From positions 1 to 64,000 of the forward strand of contig MU266426.1 in NCBI GenBank assembly GCA_021014945.1: a DNA stretch of 64,000 nt. Reading direction: 5' to 3'. Within the stretch, counting starts at the first letter, position 1; every line of letters starts with the position of its first letter. A program made the position numbers and the translations under genes. The notes under the pieces were generated by a model. That model made no database searches, was not told the origin of the DNA, and saw only the letters and a program-made list of their open reading frames with translations. Positions 32,846 to 44,500 of the stretch are shown in pieces. Source of the stretch: Leucogyrophana mollusca (taxonomy: Eukaryota > Basidiomycota > Agaricomycetes > Boletales).

Positions 32846-34363
32846 ATGCTGTCTCTGGATGGACTTGTTGTTGGCCTTTCCATCGTGGCCGGAGGGTTAC
32901 AAGTCACCGGCGCAGACGTATATCCTCTTGAAGGACGTCAAGGTCCCGGACCCGCATCGGTGTTATCCCCATCTCTTGCCCCTGGGCCAGTATCCATGCC
33001 TTCATCCGCATCCACCATGGCCACCTCGACCGCCTCGTCCTCGTCTCCCTCAACGACAGCAGCTAGCCTCGCATTCAATGCCATATCAAACATGACGACA
33101 TGTACTTCAGCCAACATCTCATGGGTATACACAGGACCCGCCGCGACTATCCAGCTTGCTGTGACGAACATAAGCGTTACGCAACAGGACTCTAGCCAGA
33201 CGTTTATCCAAGACTTGGTTGACACGGACGCATTAGCTGAGTCCTGGGCCTGGCCCACAGTTAATGTATCACAAGGGTGGTATGCGATCCAGGGCTTCAC
33301 CTCAGGCTCCTACATCAGCACGCAATCTGCCAGTTTCTTCGTTAGCAACGGCACCAACACAAATTGTCTCTCGACCTCGCCTTCTTCCTCAATGCCAGCT
33401 TCCGCTGCTTCCACCGTAACCGCTTCGTCAGCTCCTTCTCAAAAAAACAACACGAGTGCTATTGTGGGAGGCGTTGTCGGTGGGATAGTCGGCGTTGCTA
33501 TAATAGCATTGCTCGGTGTCTTGTGGTTAATGCGCCGTCGCCGTCGCCCTTCCCGAGGGGGTGGAGACCGTCGGAGCGTTGGTAGGTGGGGATCGCTCAC
33601 CTCCAACAGCTCCCATGTTAACCCCGGAGGAAGCGCGAGGGATCTCACCTCCAACCACTATCACGGCCATACTGCGTCTGCGGGGGAAATGCTGCCTCCA
33701 CTTGTGGCCGACAAATCAGTGGCTTCAACTCCGGGTGGGTCTAACGAGGATGTAGACTCACTCAGAGATGAGAAGCTTCTTTCTCGTAACTCCCTTCCTC
33801 CCCCTAGTCCTTTCGACAACATTGTCGACGCTCCACTTCCGTACCGCGGAAATCGCTCGTCCACGTATTCCCTCCAGACCCCTTCTGTGGCAGGTTGTAG
33901 CCATGCACGTGCATCGTCTGTTCGTACTTCAAATAACGGCCTCGAGGAACAAGCCCAGAGATTGCGGTCGTCTATGGATGGCTCCTTGTTCTTGCGCACA
34001 GAACGGCTATCGATGCCCGCATCGCCTGGAGCTATAATCCGCACACCAACTTCTCCCGCTCGAGCACGCGATGACTACCCACCATTCCCTTCGCCCATAT
34101 CTCCTGTGGCGCGTTCTAATTCCGGCACTCGCCGCACACCGCGCAAGCCGGTCCCGTATTACGATCCCTCGGAGCTGCAAAGTAGTTCACATGAAACACC
34201 GACGCTCGATACGCACTCTACCCTCACCACAGCTGGTGAATCCTCTCAATCTGGGACGGAGGCATTCACATCGCAGACTGAACTGTCCCATAAAGCCAGT
34301 TTCGGGAGCAATCGTCCTGTACACTATCTGATCCCGGATATGCCCCCGCCACGCAGGGATTAG
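32846..34363 (+). CDS. single-pass, Ser/Thr-rich cell-surface protein
   Basis: An intronless 505 aa frame. I chose MLSLDGLVVGLSIVAGGLQV as start because it opens a signal peptide; an upstream in-frame ATG at 32,786 would put 20 polar residues before it. The ectodomain has an S/T/P linker, then a beta-rich segment (MTTCTSANISWVYTGPAATI to QSASFFVSNGTNTNC) with two cysteines and several N-x-S/T sequons, then another S/T stretch. One transmembrane helix (AIVGGVVGGIVGVAIIALLG, near residue 220) is followed by the stop-transfer RRRRR and a disordered cytoplasmic tail of about 270 aa rich in S, P and R, ending IPDMPPPRRD. The layout resembles Mid2/Wsc/Axl2-type wall sensors, but no WSC cysteine domain is present. 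The function is inferred only from architecture. Confidence 0.8.
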   Translation: MLSLDGLVVGLSIVAGGLQVTGADVYPLEGRQGPGPASVLSPSLAPGPVSMPSSASTMATSTASSSSPSTTAASLAFNAISNMTTCTSANISWVYTGPAATIQLAVTNISVTQQDSSQTFIQDLVDTDALAESWAWPTVNVSQGWYAIQGFTSGSYISTQSASFFVSNGTNTNCLSTSPSSSMPASAASTVTASSAPSQKNNTSAIVGGVVGGIVGVAIIALLGVLWLMRRRRRPSRGGGDRRSVGRWGSLTSNSSHVNPGGSARDLTSNHYHGHTASAGEMLPPLVADKSVASTPGGSNEDVDSLRDEKLLSRNSLPPPSPFDNIVDAPLPYRGNRSSTYSLQTPSVAGCSHARASSVRTSNNGLEEQAQRLRSSMDGSLFLRTERLSMPASPGAIIRTPTSPARARDDYPPFPSPISPVARSNSGTRRTPRKPVPYYDPSELQSSSHETPTLDTHSTLTTAGESSQSGTEAFTSQTELSHKASFGSNRPVHYLIPDMPPPRRD

Positions 34364-35242
34364 GCTGTGCCTTCATATCTGCAGACGCTTTATCCTCGAC
34401 GTCATAACTTTAACTACGTAGCCCGAACTTTCCTAGGGGGGTTTTCGGGGAAGCCCATTGCCTATCTTTATGACGATCTTGTTCGTGTTTCCCTTGTTTG
34501 TGCTAATGCTCGTATCGCTGGTGCGTGTAGATGTACTGACCGACCCCGGTTCCTCGGTGCTGCGTTATCTCAATTTCAATTCCATGCTACATGTTGTACG
34601 CTGCTAATCTTACCGCCCACGGACACATACACTGAACTGAATGTAATCTTGTCAGAGGTGCATCGTGGAGAGCTCCGTATCTATGCTGTGCGAAGCTCGT
34701 GCGATCAAGGTTATATCGTCGATATCATCCCATGAGCATCCAGATAGCGAGGACGAGAGGTCTACCCTGTGACCTTACTACTTGAGCTGGCGCAAAGCCT
34801 TTTCTTATAAGTTGAAGTACAAACGGAGTCACGGAGTGCTATCCCGAGGGCTGTACTGATGACGAGCTCTGTTAGTCTCATGCAACCTATAGGTGGGACG
34901 GAAATAATAGTGGATTATGTATAGATGCGTGTACAGAGATGGGATGTGATAAAGATAGATTACGTGAGGTGATCCTACAATTGCGGGGAGGCATCTCTAG
35001 TGTTGACGTCTATGGTAGTCCTGAAGGCGAGGCAGAGATAAGGAAAACGCAGTGTGTTCTATAGGGTGCCGTGTCGATCATGACCACCCATCGGAGCTTC
35101 GCCGGCGTAAAGGAAGAGGTATCCATGGTCTACGTGCCTTCAGTGCGTTTCCATGTTTGGGATTGGACAGCCCGACTTTCCGAATCTTCGCGAGTCTAGG
35201 AAGTCGTACGGAGTGAGATAGACATCGCGGACCGTCATGAAA
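34364..35242. other. region between convergent genes, no gene seen
   Basis: About 880 bp holds the 3' UTRs of the surface-protein gene (+) and MRS2 (-). An ORF at 34,367-34,735 starts right after the stop and looks like 3' UTR. No structured RNA or repeat is evident. Confidence 0.5.
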
Positions 35243-37088
35243 TCAGATACGGTACCTCCGAAGACCAGCCCATGCAACGAAGAGCGCGATAGCGGTAGAG
35301 AATACGGACATCGACATGAAGGCGTAAGGCATATCTTCCATGTGGCTCTTCAACTAGATCGCCACGGATTCAAAAAGATGATCTGCTCTGTGACGTGCTG
35401 TAACTCACATTCATCCCAAAAAGACCCGCCAGAAGGGCACCTGTACCGATACCCATGGTGCCAATAGATACCTATGGGTAAGGTCACCAAAAAGATTGTA
35501 TTCTTGTCATTTCCGCAAGAACTCACTTTAAGATCCAAAGCAAGGAGAGCGTTTCGATTTGAGTCCAATATCAACTCCACGATTTCCTGAGTAGATTGGA
35601 CGTTGCTCTGCAAGGGGTTAGTGAGTATATATGACAAGGAAAACCAGACCTACCTCAATATTCTCAGCCTCATTCACAATTTCCTCGACTTGTTTCGAAA
35701 AGAATTCAAGCAGGACTTCAAGTTCGTCGTGTTCATGCATTTCACGGGGAACATGGTTTTTCTTGTCAGTGAGATACATAGCGTTCAGGTCCTCGTCTGG
35801 GGGATTAATGCTAAGGCGGCGTTCGACCGACCAATGAGAAGGTCCAAACCTTGTTCAAGCACTTCTTCCAGAGCCTCGTGGACCTACCGGGAAGTGCAGT
35901 CAACTAATGGGGATCAATTTCGCATACGAGGGAGAGTATCATACTAGTTTGGCTCTATTCTTGAAGCTTGCGAGTCTTCTCGAGTAGTGTAACAGGCGCT
36001 TGAACTTGTCATGGTTGATATCATCCTCGAGTTCAGCCAAAAGGCCCCCGACAAGGTTACGAATGAACACCATTTCAGCTTCCAGTGCGCTGAGGACGGA
36101 AAGGAGGATGGACTCGATAGCTCTAACACGTCAAGATGAATTACTGAATTAGGGTGCATTGATAACACTCACCTAAATTCATATGGGCCCCCGCTACCCC
36201 GGGCTTTGAGATTATGCTGCAAAAGGATCAGGCAATGCAGGATGGGTGTTCCCGTCTACTCGGCTTACCTCCAAATGGTACAAAAACACGGAGTGCAGCC
36301 TCGAGTCATTGGAACCATATGTATCAAATAGAACGACTGTGTCAGCCTTGACCAAGGCCCGTATATGAAGGATATTAATCTAGTCCCTTGGTTTAAATCG
36401 GTCGGGAGGCCATCGGTGGGCAAAGAAGCTCACCAGGATAGCTTCCTTGCGAATGAGAATGGTGGGGACAAGGTTGGGTACTCGTGAGTCTATCTTCCGT
36501 AAATCACGAGGCTTGTTTCAAAAGTTAGCGAACACTAATGGAGGGCGTGTACTCGTAATTTATGTCTCAACTTACGTTTAATCGATGTTCAGTGCATAAA
36601 TCGGATTTTTTGAACTGGCCAGAAATGCTTTTCACAGTTCCTAGTTGACCGGGAGGTTAACACGGGCGGCTAGGTATGAGGCACGAGCATTGAACCTTCT
36701 GCATCCAGTACCGTACCTGCGCCATGTTAACAAGGTGAAACATTATGAAAGTCGCGAGGCACTCACACCGAAGCATAAGATCCGTTGGCTGGCGGCCTTT
36801 CATGACCTTCTCTAGAATAGCTGCTTTCACTACTTCTTCCTTACCATCAGACATCACAGGTGACTCTGGGGACCGCGACTTCAGGAAAGCTTTCCATGAC
36901 GAGACATGCCGAACCTGGACACAGCTCGGTGACTTGTTTGGTCCACTCCTGGGTGGTGGCAGGACTGGGCCTAGGTTTCGGGGTGGAATGTGGGTGGAGG
37001 GGTAGCGGAAAAGTAATGGGCCATGAGAGAAAGCCCTGCCAAATCGCATTACATTGCTGCAGCGCAAACCCGCAAGAGCTGTATGCAT
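35243..37088 (-). CDS. MRS2: MRS2-type mitochondrial inner-membrane Mg2+ channel
   Basis: About 460 aa in eight or nine exons. The N-terminus is a plausible mitochondrial presequence (MHTALAGLRCSNVMRFGRAF, Arg/Ser-rich, few acids). The soluble domain has DLRKIDSRVPNLVPTILIRK, EAILINILHIRALVKADTVV, the ESILLSVLSALEAE helix and the long helix around SNVQSTQEIVELILDSNRNA. The first membrane span carries the family hallmark G-M-N in GTGALLAGLFGMN, followed by the acidic loop HMEDMPYAF and a second span (VFSTAIALFVAW). The GMN motif at the pore mouth defines the CorA/MRS2/Alr1 superfamily. The stop follows AGLRRYRI. It is divergent from the nucleotidyltransferase-like gene across about 730 bp. Confidence 0.92.
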
Positions 37089-37816
37089 TCACAATCTCCG
37101 AGGCAGAAAGACGGCGGACAGGCCGCACTGGATTTTCGTAGGATTTGGACAAGAAAACAAAAGGTAAAAAAGAAATTCAATCAAAAACAGGCCTCTTTTC
37201 GCAGTATTTTCGGCAATTTGAAATTCGTAAACGTTGCTTTTCTGTCACGCTTTGTGACCAAGACCCCTACCCCCACTCCCGCATTTGGTGAGTAGGTTCA
37301 TACGCGACTTGACCCCACACTCGACCGGGTCACACATGTACATACTGCCCCATGGGTTCAACATACTCCCAGAAAATCGAGGATTTGCCTCAAGTTTCCG
37401 CTCTGTTCGGTCTGTGACCCGGCGCTGTCTACATCTAATCTCACTCGGCCGGTGAAGGCACCTGTGACCCAACGCTGCGTAAAGCCTTCCGGACCTTCTT
37501 ACGTTTTTGCTCAGGCGGCTACTGCAGGTGATCTCGTTCTTGGCTGCTGGCGGGAGATTTCTTCTCCTCTACAACGTGTTTTCTGGCTTTTTTGGATCGA
37601 TCGGACAAATCCGTTGTCGGCAACGTTGTATAACATGTTGCAGGATCAGATGCTGAAGATCAGGCTGTCATCTGTTCTTTTTCAGGATCTGGCTTCGGCC
37701 ACGGAACTATTACATATCCAGAAACTGTTCCTTCCTTGCGTTATGCTGCCTTTAGCTTTATATCTCATGCCGTATCATGTTCTTCACTTGAGAACCATTC
37801 ACCCACCCAAATCACC
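37089..37816. promoter_or_regulatory. divergent promoter region between MRS2 and the 37.8 kb gene
   Basis: The two starts face away from each other 728 bp apart, so both promoters must lie here. An A-rich stretch (about 37,150-37,200) is the most AT-rich part. The 37,452-37,889 ORF overlaps the leader and is not considered coding. No specific operator was identified. Confidence 0.5.
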
Positions 37817-38612
37817 ATGTCGTCTGAAACTCGCAGACTCGTGGAGGCAGCAACCGCAATTTCACAACTACTTCGTGCCAACTCGATAGCTCACGCCTTC
37901 CACGGAAGCTTTTTGGTCTCTGTCCTCTCCAACAATCCCCGCACCAGTGATGTATGTAGGCGTCGTGTCGAAGTCAGGTCCCCCTTTGCTAACCGTGAAC
38001 GCAGGAAATATTCTGCATCGTTGAGGGTGGTCCCACTGGTACACACCCCTTTCGCCGCGTGCGACAAGCAGTCACAGGGAGTGACCAATTCACCACCACT
38101 CACTCACCGTGGAGCAACCGGTAGAGGAGTTCTCTCGTGATGCGGTAACTCTTGTAACCGAATCTGCTTGATAGCTTGCATGCCACATATCGTCGAGTGA
38201 TACCATCAATCGAGGTAATTATGATACTGTATGTTTGTGCCTGGTGCTGACCCGGGTGTTCCCTTAAGATCGAAATTCTCCCCGCTGGGGAGCACGGCCC
38301 CAGACGACTGGATAGCTCAACTACAATGAGCTTACAAGGGATCCCCTTCCTGACGCTCTCCGAGTTTATACGAGCTAAATTGAAGTCTTGGGCGATGTAG
38401 GCTTCATTCCTTAATCGTTGCTCCCTTACTGACTTGCTGCTAGACGAGGTTCTGCATCGGACGCTCAAGATATTCTGTATACAATTTGCCAACACTGGAA
38501 TCGATTGGACATAAATCGCATTCCGGAAGTAGACATGAATCACTTTGTCACAAGTCATCGAGCAGCAGCTCTCAGCTGGGCAGCGCTTAAGCGCAAGTAT
38601 GGAATGCGATGA
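37817..38612 (+). CDS. small nucleotidyltransferase-like protein, unknown function
   Basis: About 195 aa in five exons. MSSETRRLVEAATAISQLLR is followed by FHGSFLVSVLSNNPRTSD, EIFCIVEGGPTGTHPFRRVR, HATYRRVIPSIEIEILPAGE and PFLTLSEFIRAKLKSW; the C-terminus is NRLDINRIPEVDMNHF followed by ALKRKYGMR. Four introns of 47-55 nt were placed by keeping the frame. The order, a helix, a G-S strand, an E-I-x-I strand and a final helix with RAKLKSW, is reminiscent of minimal nucleotidyltransferase (MNT/antitoxin-like) folds. The catalytic G-S-x(n)-D-x-D pattern is not clearly complete. I believe homologues are common in Agaricomycetes. The fold assignment is inference. Confidence 0.72.
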
Positions 38613-39147
38613 CATGCTTAAGATGAGGCCGGCATGTCGGAGGGTGGATTATGGTACCTATCGATGAGAAGAGGCTGTGGGGCAGAAAGCAACCTCGGAG
38701 AGATGCTGCAAATGTATTATCTTTTGGCTCCCTGATTGGTGAATGCAGTGAGCTTAAACAGCAGCCCCTTGCGACTGATTTGGTGTGTTTGCGGACCACA
38801 CCCTTCTCCAGTATTTCACCGCCATCCGGCTCTACATAGTTAAGGCGAAAAGAGGCACTGTGACCATGAAAGCGTTCTAACCACACAGGTTCATCGGAGA
38901 AATATCCAACCCCGATGCTGACTGGCATGGATGTTCCATGTGTGTGTTGACGGTGGCTTGCTGCGTCAAGTTGACGCCAAAGATTCAAGAAAGATCTAAT
39001 AGTTCCTCGAACCAAGATATATTTATGCTCCCTCGCCGGTGTGGAGCTGGGGGAGCCTGGAACCGGGGAAGGTATGATCAGAGTCATCAACGCAGTTTGT
39101 TTGCCCTGCGGAGTTGAAGGTCCAAAGATTCGCGCGCCGTATTTCAA
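38587..39147 (-). CDS. uncertain hypothetical ORF
   Basis: The 186-codon frame starts MKYGARIFGPSTPQGKQTAL. It contains a protein-like middle section (MPVSIGVGYFSDEPVWLERF, followed by SASFRLNYVEPDGGE), then probably a GT-AG intron (about 38,706-38,797) and a low-complexity end. Upstream exons near 39,200-39,540 are possible but could not be joined with confidence. No family recognised. Its 3' end overlaps the end of the convergent 37.8 kb gene by 26 bp as an ORF, which weakens the case for the last exon. Confidence 0.35.
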   Translation of the reverse strand: MKYGARIFGPSTPQGKQTALMTLIIPSPVPGSPSSTPAREHKYILVRGTIRSFLNLWRQLDAASHRQHTHGTSMPVSIGVGYFSDEPVWLERFHGHSASFRLNYVEPDGGEILEKGVVRKHTKSVARGCCLSSLHSPIREPKDNTFAASLRGCFLPHSLFSSIGTIIHPPTCRPHLKHVIAFHTCA

Positions 39148-40118
39148 TAAATGGGCATTTCGGCCCTGGCCTACTGTATAAGGCGTCTATGACGACGCGA
39201 GTGGGTGGTCCAACCATCACCAGGTGCGTAGCATCTCACGTTATCACTTGCCATCGCCAGGGGGTGAGGGTAATTGTGGTGGTCCTCGGTTCAACCGAAG
39301 AATCCCGAAGTAACCAGTGGGCTCCTTGTTGGGGGCGTCAGCGTCAAGTGCCGATGGCATAACATGAGAACGGCAGAACATCTGAACCATGCGGATGCAG
39401 ATACCTCGGCGGCGCGAAGGGGCCTGGCCGCGGGCTCCATCAAGCGAGAATGGCGAATAATCCAACAGATTGGATCCAGCGAAGAAACTAAATGTCGTCC
39501 CACGGTTGGGATGGCCCAGGAGATTAAATAACTGGAGCAAGCCGATCAGCGGCCAGAAAATACTATGTAATACTGGCAGAACGCACGCCGGCTCACGTAG
39601 GCTGGAGCATATCCCAAGGCTGCTGGCATAAATCCTGTCAGGTGAAGTTGCAGTTATTCCTCTGTTAGAAATTTAGTCCATGGCTGTGGTTAGAGGGACT
39701 ATTTCTGGGAATGAATCGTGTTTGTTGGTGGCGTTGACGATGTGAACAATATTTGAAGCATGTAGTTCAAGGTTTGGCGTGACCATTCTCCCGGCTCTCG
39801 CTGAAGTCAACAACGAGGAGACCTTTGTCGAATCAGGGATTTTGAGCGGTTATAATCCGCCAAAAGCTAGGATACGTTTTACACGTCATTGTCAGCACAC
39901 CGCAGCTTGTTACCCAATTTTCGATGAAAGATCAGGATGGTGAGGCAGACCAGGCAGACCCAACCCCACCGAACCGGGTTCCAGACCCCGCACTCGGCAG
40001 AGGTGTGACTGTGACGTACAAGTGTGGTCGTGACTGAGAGTGTGACATATTTCGTGACGGTCGACGCGTATGCTTGTAAGTGGCTTGAGCACTTCTGAAC
40101 GACGATAATTTCACTAAG
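39148..40118. other. upstream region of RPT6, no certain gene
   Basis: It contains short ORFs on both strands (39,244-39,540 -, 39,274-39,531 +, 39,879-40,277 -), none with recognisable features. The immediate 100 bp before the RPT6 ATG is the likely core promoter and leader. Confidence 0.45.
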
Positions 40119-41595
40119 ATGCCTACCGCGACCCGAGTACCCCAAGCTCCTGGAGGAGTGCAAGCTTACTATCAGGCGAAGATAGAGGCTGCAGAGCTGC
40201 TCATTAACCAGAAAACTCAGAACCTGCGGCGGTTGGAGGCCCAGCGGAATGCCTTGAATGCTCGAGGTAAGTTCCAAGAGTCGCTGGTGGTGACGCGCAT
40301 ATCCATGTTTGTTACCAGTACGACTATTACGCGAAGAGTTGCAACTGCTTCATGAACCCGGAAGTTATGTCGGTGAAGTGGTAAAGGTGATGGGCAAGAA
40401 GAAAGTTCTTGTTAAGGTGCAACCTGAGGGGAAATACAGTGCGTACCACCCTTCTCCAGCGGGAGGGGATCTTCTCACTCGGACTCACAGTTGTGGACTT
40501 TGACTCCGAGATTGAATTGTCGGCACTGACACCGTCGATTCGTGTCGCCCTCCGTTCCGATTCTTATACCATCCACAAGATATTGCCGAACAAGGTGGAC
40601 CCTCTCGTGTCTTTGATGATGGTAGAGAAGGTCCCCGACAGCACGTACGAGATGGTCGGAGGCCTTGACAAGCAAATCAAAGAGATTAAAGAGGTCATCG
40701 AGTTACCCGTCAAGCATCCAGAGCTCTTCGACTCTTTGGGAATCGCTCAACCCAAGGGTGTCCTTCTATACGGCCCCCCAGGCACTGGGAAAACGCTTCT
40801 GGCACGTGCGGTGGCACATCATACCGATTGCAAGTTCATTCGTGTTTCTGGTTCGGAGCTGGTGCAGAAATACATTGGTGAGGGCAGCCGGATGGTCAGG
40901 GAGTTGTTCGTGATGGCGAGAGAGCACGCCCCTAGTATTATTTTCATGGACGAAATCGACTCAATCGGAAGTTCGAGAGGTGAGAGTGGCTCGGGAGGGG
41001 GGGATTCAGAGGTACAGCGTACTATGCTTGAGCTTCTGAACCAACTCGATGGTTTCGAGGCGACGAAGAACATCAAAGTCATTATGGCGACCAATCGAAT
41101 AGGTTTGTTCTTTGTATGGCAACCTTTTACTGTTGCCTGATTGCTCTCCCACTTGCCAGATATCCTGGACTCTGCGCTACTTCGGCCAGGACGTATTGAT
41201 CGTAAAATCGAGTTCCCCCCTCCGGGTCCCGAAGCCCGCGTTAGCATTCTTCGTATCCACTCGCGAAAGGTAAGGCTAGCCTTGTTAATATGTCAATTCC
41301 GCTGACCAGCTGTGTAATAATACACTAGATGTCTTTGCAACGTGGAATTGATCTCAAAGCCCTTGCGGAGAAAATGGGACAGTGCTCCGGTGCCGAAGTA
41401 CGCGGTATCTGCACGGAAGCGGGTTCGTATTCTTTGCACCATTATGACCACGCGCTGAACATGTTTTGAATAGGGATGTACGCATTGCGTGAACGGAGAC
41501 AGCATGTTACCCAGGAAGACTTCGAGTTCGCTGTGGCGAAGGTCCTGAAGAAAAACCAGGAGGGGAATACCTCGGTGAACAAGCTATTCTCGTGA
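40119..41595 (+). CDS. RPT6: 26S proteasome regulatory subunit RPT6 (AAA ATPase)
   Basis: About 400 aa, the family length. The N-terminal coiled coil ([20 protein letters not shown], then [20 protein letters not shown]) is followed by the OB segment and the AAA domain. That domain has Walker A GPPGTGKT, pore loop [14 protein letters not shown], Walker [12 protein letters not shown], the stretch [14 protein letters not shown], arginine-finger region [13 protein letters not shown], and sensor/C-terminal helices ending VNKLFS. RPT6 (Sug1/PSMC5) is one of six ATPases in the 19S base that unfold substrates and open the 20S gate. Five GT-AG introns can be placed. The last 417 bp is the part copied to 7,205-7,621. 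It is followed on the same strand by the helicase gene. Confidence 0.95.
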
Positions 41596-44500
41596 TGTCT
41601 CCTTTGTTTTCGTCACAACCCCTTTCCTTGCAACCAACGGACCAATGGTGTGCCTTGATAAGAATAAGCGCGCAACCTTGGGAAAATCTCCAGTCTGCGC
41701 GCTTGAGCCTTCGAGAAGTCCGCGACACTGACGTTAACTGTTAACTCTGAACGATGTGAGAGTATGCGAGACCCTCTCCGTGACTGTCGCCTTGCTTTAC
41801 AGGTGCACCATTTTCAATATGTTTTAAATAAGCCCTAGTCACGACCGGCAGACCTGGTCAACGTTGTGCATGGACCGTGGACGTGTGTGGGTCCATACTC
41901 TCAGACCGGGGCCCCTCTGAGGACGGGGTTCTCGATTGCGAGTCGCAGCTCGATAAGGGGTCCAAACATGAGCCTACAGTTGCTGTTTCTACCCATTTCA
42001 CCGCCGCGTGTACTACGTTCAATTCCAAGGCGCTTATAAAATTTGATTCACAGATCTAGAATCCCCTACAGTTGTGGGGACACTACAAATACCAAGCTTC
42101 TCCTGCGCCCACATCCTGCATCTATCGACATGGTCAGAATCTGTCCCCAGCTTGAGGCTCATGGGGTGTGTACAATCGCCCAATGTCCGGAGTATCACGA
42201 AGTAAAAACTTGTGAGCTCTGTGGCGTGTTCTGTGCATCATTTGCATGGTACGAAGCCCACATCGCTGGGAAGAAGCATCGCCGCAAGGCGGCTGGATCG
42301 AACACCACACTTCATTGCTCGGTGTGCAATGTCTACATCTATGGTCAGAGAGTCTGGGAGCAGCATGTCTTGGGCGGGCCACACGCGAAAAAAGCGCTTC
42401 AACAAGGTCTGTCCCCGGCTGTGGAGCCCACCATCCCGGACACGCTGCCAGGTCGGGTTTTCTGCAGCGTATGCGATAAGCATATACCCGAGGGGCTATG
42501 GTCATCGCACTCGCAGAGCTTTGACCACCGTAAAAAGGAAGGGTATGGCGCTTACAAGGCCGCTTTGCGAGAGGCGGAAAAAGACAAGCACGGGGTCATC
42601 GTCTCTGGGGATGCGGATTTCGGTGTTGTCGAGATTTTGGATGCCAAAAATGGCGTCTCAAGGTCGCTGACCATTCAAACAACCGTTCCCTCCTCGCGAT
42701 TCACCATAGTCAGCACCAATTTCTCGTCGCCAATCACGAGTGCTCCATCTCCGTCAGTCAAATTTACTATTTACTTCTGTACAGACCTAAGCCATCTTCT
42801 AGGTTCACTGTCGAGCTTCCAAACCATGGACCGATGTTAGTCTATGGTAGACCAATTGCAGCGACTATCTCTGTACGCCTTCCTCATGCTGGTCGGGCGG
42901 AAGATCGCCTGGAGATCCTCTTTGAGGATACCATCCTCAAGCAACGCTTCGTTATCGTTCGACCGGTGACCGTGATAGTCGGAAGTCGCGCCGATTATGA
43001 GCTGCTCAAGCCGAAGGCACCATACATACCTCGCCAACGAACAGCCCGACAGCCCGAGAACGATGTTGTCCCAGGAATCAAACCACCTTCCTCAATGGTA
43101 ATTCCTTACGTCGGCAGGCTCCCTAAAGCCCTTCCTCCAACCGACCTCGTGGCAGCGTTATCAGAGCAATCAACCTCTAAGGCGATAGGCCACATACAGA
43201 GAATCTTCCTGCCGAAGGCTCTAGACACAAACACCTATGCTCGCCATTTCAAGGCTTTACTATGGGTGGAAGAGTTCCGCATGGAGTGCGTCGACCTGCT
43301 TTTCTTTGGTCCCTTTCTCATTTCGGCCATTTAGACGTGATCTTGAGCATTATGATATTCTGGATGCGTTGCTTCGCGATAAACCAACTTTCGATATCGA
43401 GCGGCGTGCTGGTGGTAAGCTAATAGCTATTACTAGACGTGATCCATACTATTAGTGAGTGACCACCCCACTAACCTTCGAGGTCTATCCTTCCTGACCT
43501 TCTCGAATGCAGTGTCGACGTGCCAGGCCTAGCAGAAAAACGCCCTAGCGTTTTAGTTGGTAAGTGACTGCTATGGCCTGCAGTTCGGCCGACTTAACAT
43601 TCTGAGAATATTAGGTGATCGGATCCTGGTGCAGAAATGTGGGGCTGCTGAAGGTCGATGGTACGAGGGCGGTGTTCATGTTGTACACAAGACAGAAGTT
43701 GGTCTGCGCTTTCATGCATCGTTTATGAGCGGATGGTCCTCGCAGCAGCGCTACACCGTGCGGTTCAAGCTCAACCGTATTCCTGTCCAACGTCAGCATC
43801 AAGCTCTCGATACCGCATTTGCGCCGCGGAGAGTCCTCTTTCCTTCCCGCAGCGACATGCTACTTGGTCAATCGCTCCTGGCTGTGTCGATTAAACCTTT
43901 TAACGGACTTATTGCCACCAACGCCCCTCAGCTGCTCGCTGTTACCTCAATCATGCGTCAACAGCCTGGTTCACCGCCATTCGTCGTTTTTGGGCCGCCT
44001 GGCACAGGCAAGACTATCACCATCGTTGAAGCCATAAAACAACTTTTGCATCGTAACCCAACTGCGCGCATCTTAGCCACTGCTCCAAGCAATTCCGCTG
44101 CTGATCTCATCGCAGAGAGGCTTGTCTCTACCCTGAACGCCGACGAACTATTCAGGCTCTACGCGCCCTCGCGATACAAGAATCAAGTCCCGGATCAACT
44201 GCAACCTTATACGTTCATGAAAGATCAGCATTTCTCCACGCCACCGATGTCAAGATTCAAACGCTTCAGAGTTATCGTGTGTACCTGCGTCTCCGCGTCC
44301 ATCCCATATGGCATCGGCGTGCCTCGGGGACACTTCAGCCATATCTTCGCGGATGAAGCTGGACAAGCCACGGAGCCCGAAGTGATGATTGGTATCAACA
44401 CCATGTCGGACAACTCTACGAATATTATCCTATCGGGTGATCCAAAGCAACTGGGGCCCATCATACGTTCCGGCGTTGCCCGCGAGCTCGGCCTAGAAAC

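Noticed and set aside
37452..37889. 145-codon plus-strand ORF overlapping the start of the nucleotidyltransferase-like gene
   Set aside because: It is in another frame from the well-supported spliced gene and covers its promoter and leader.
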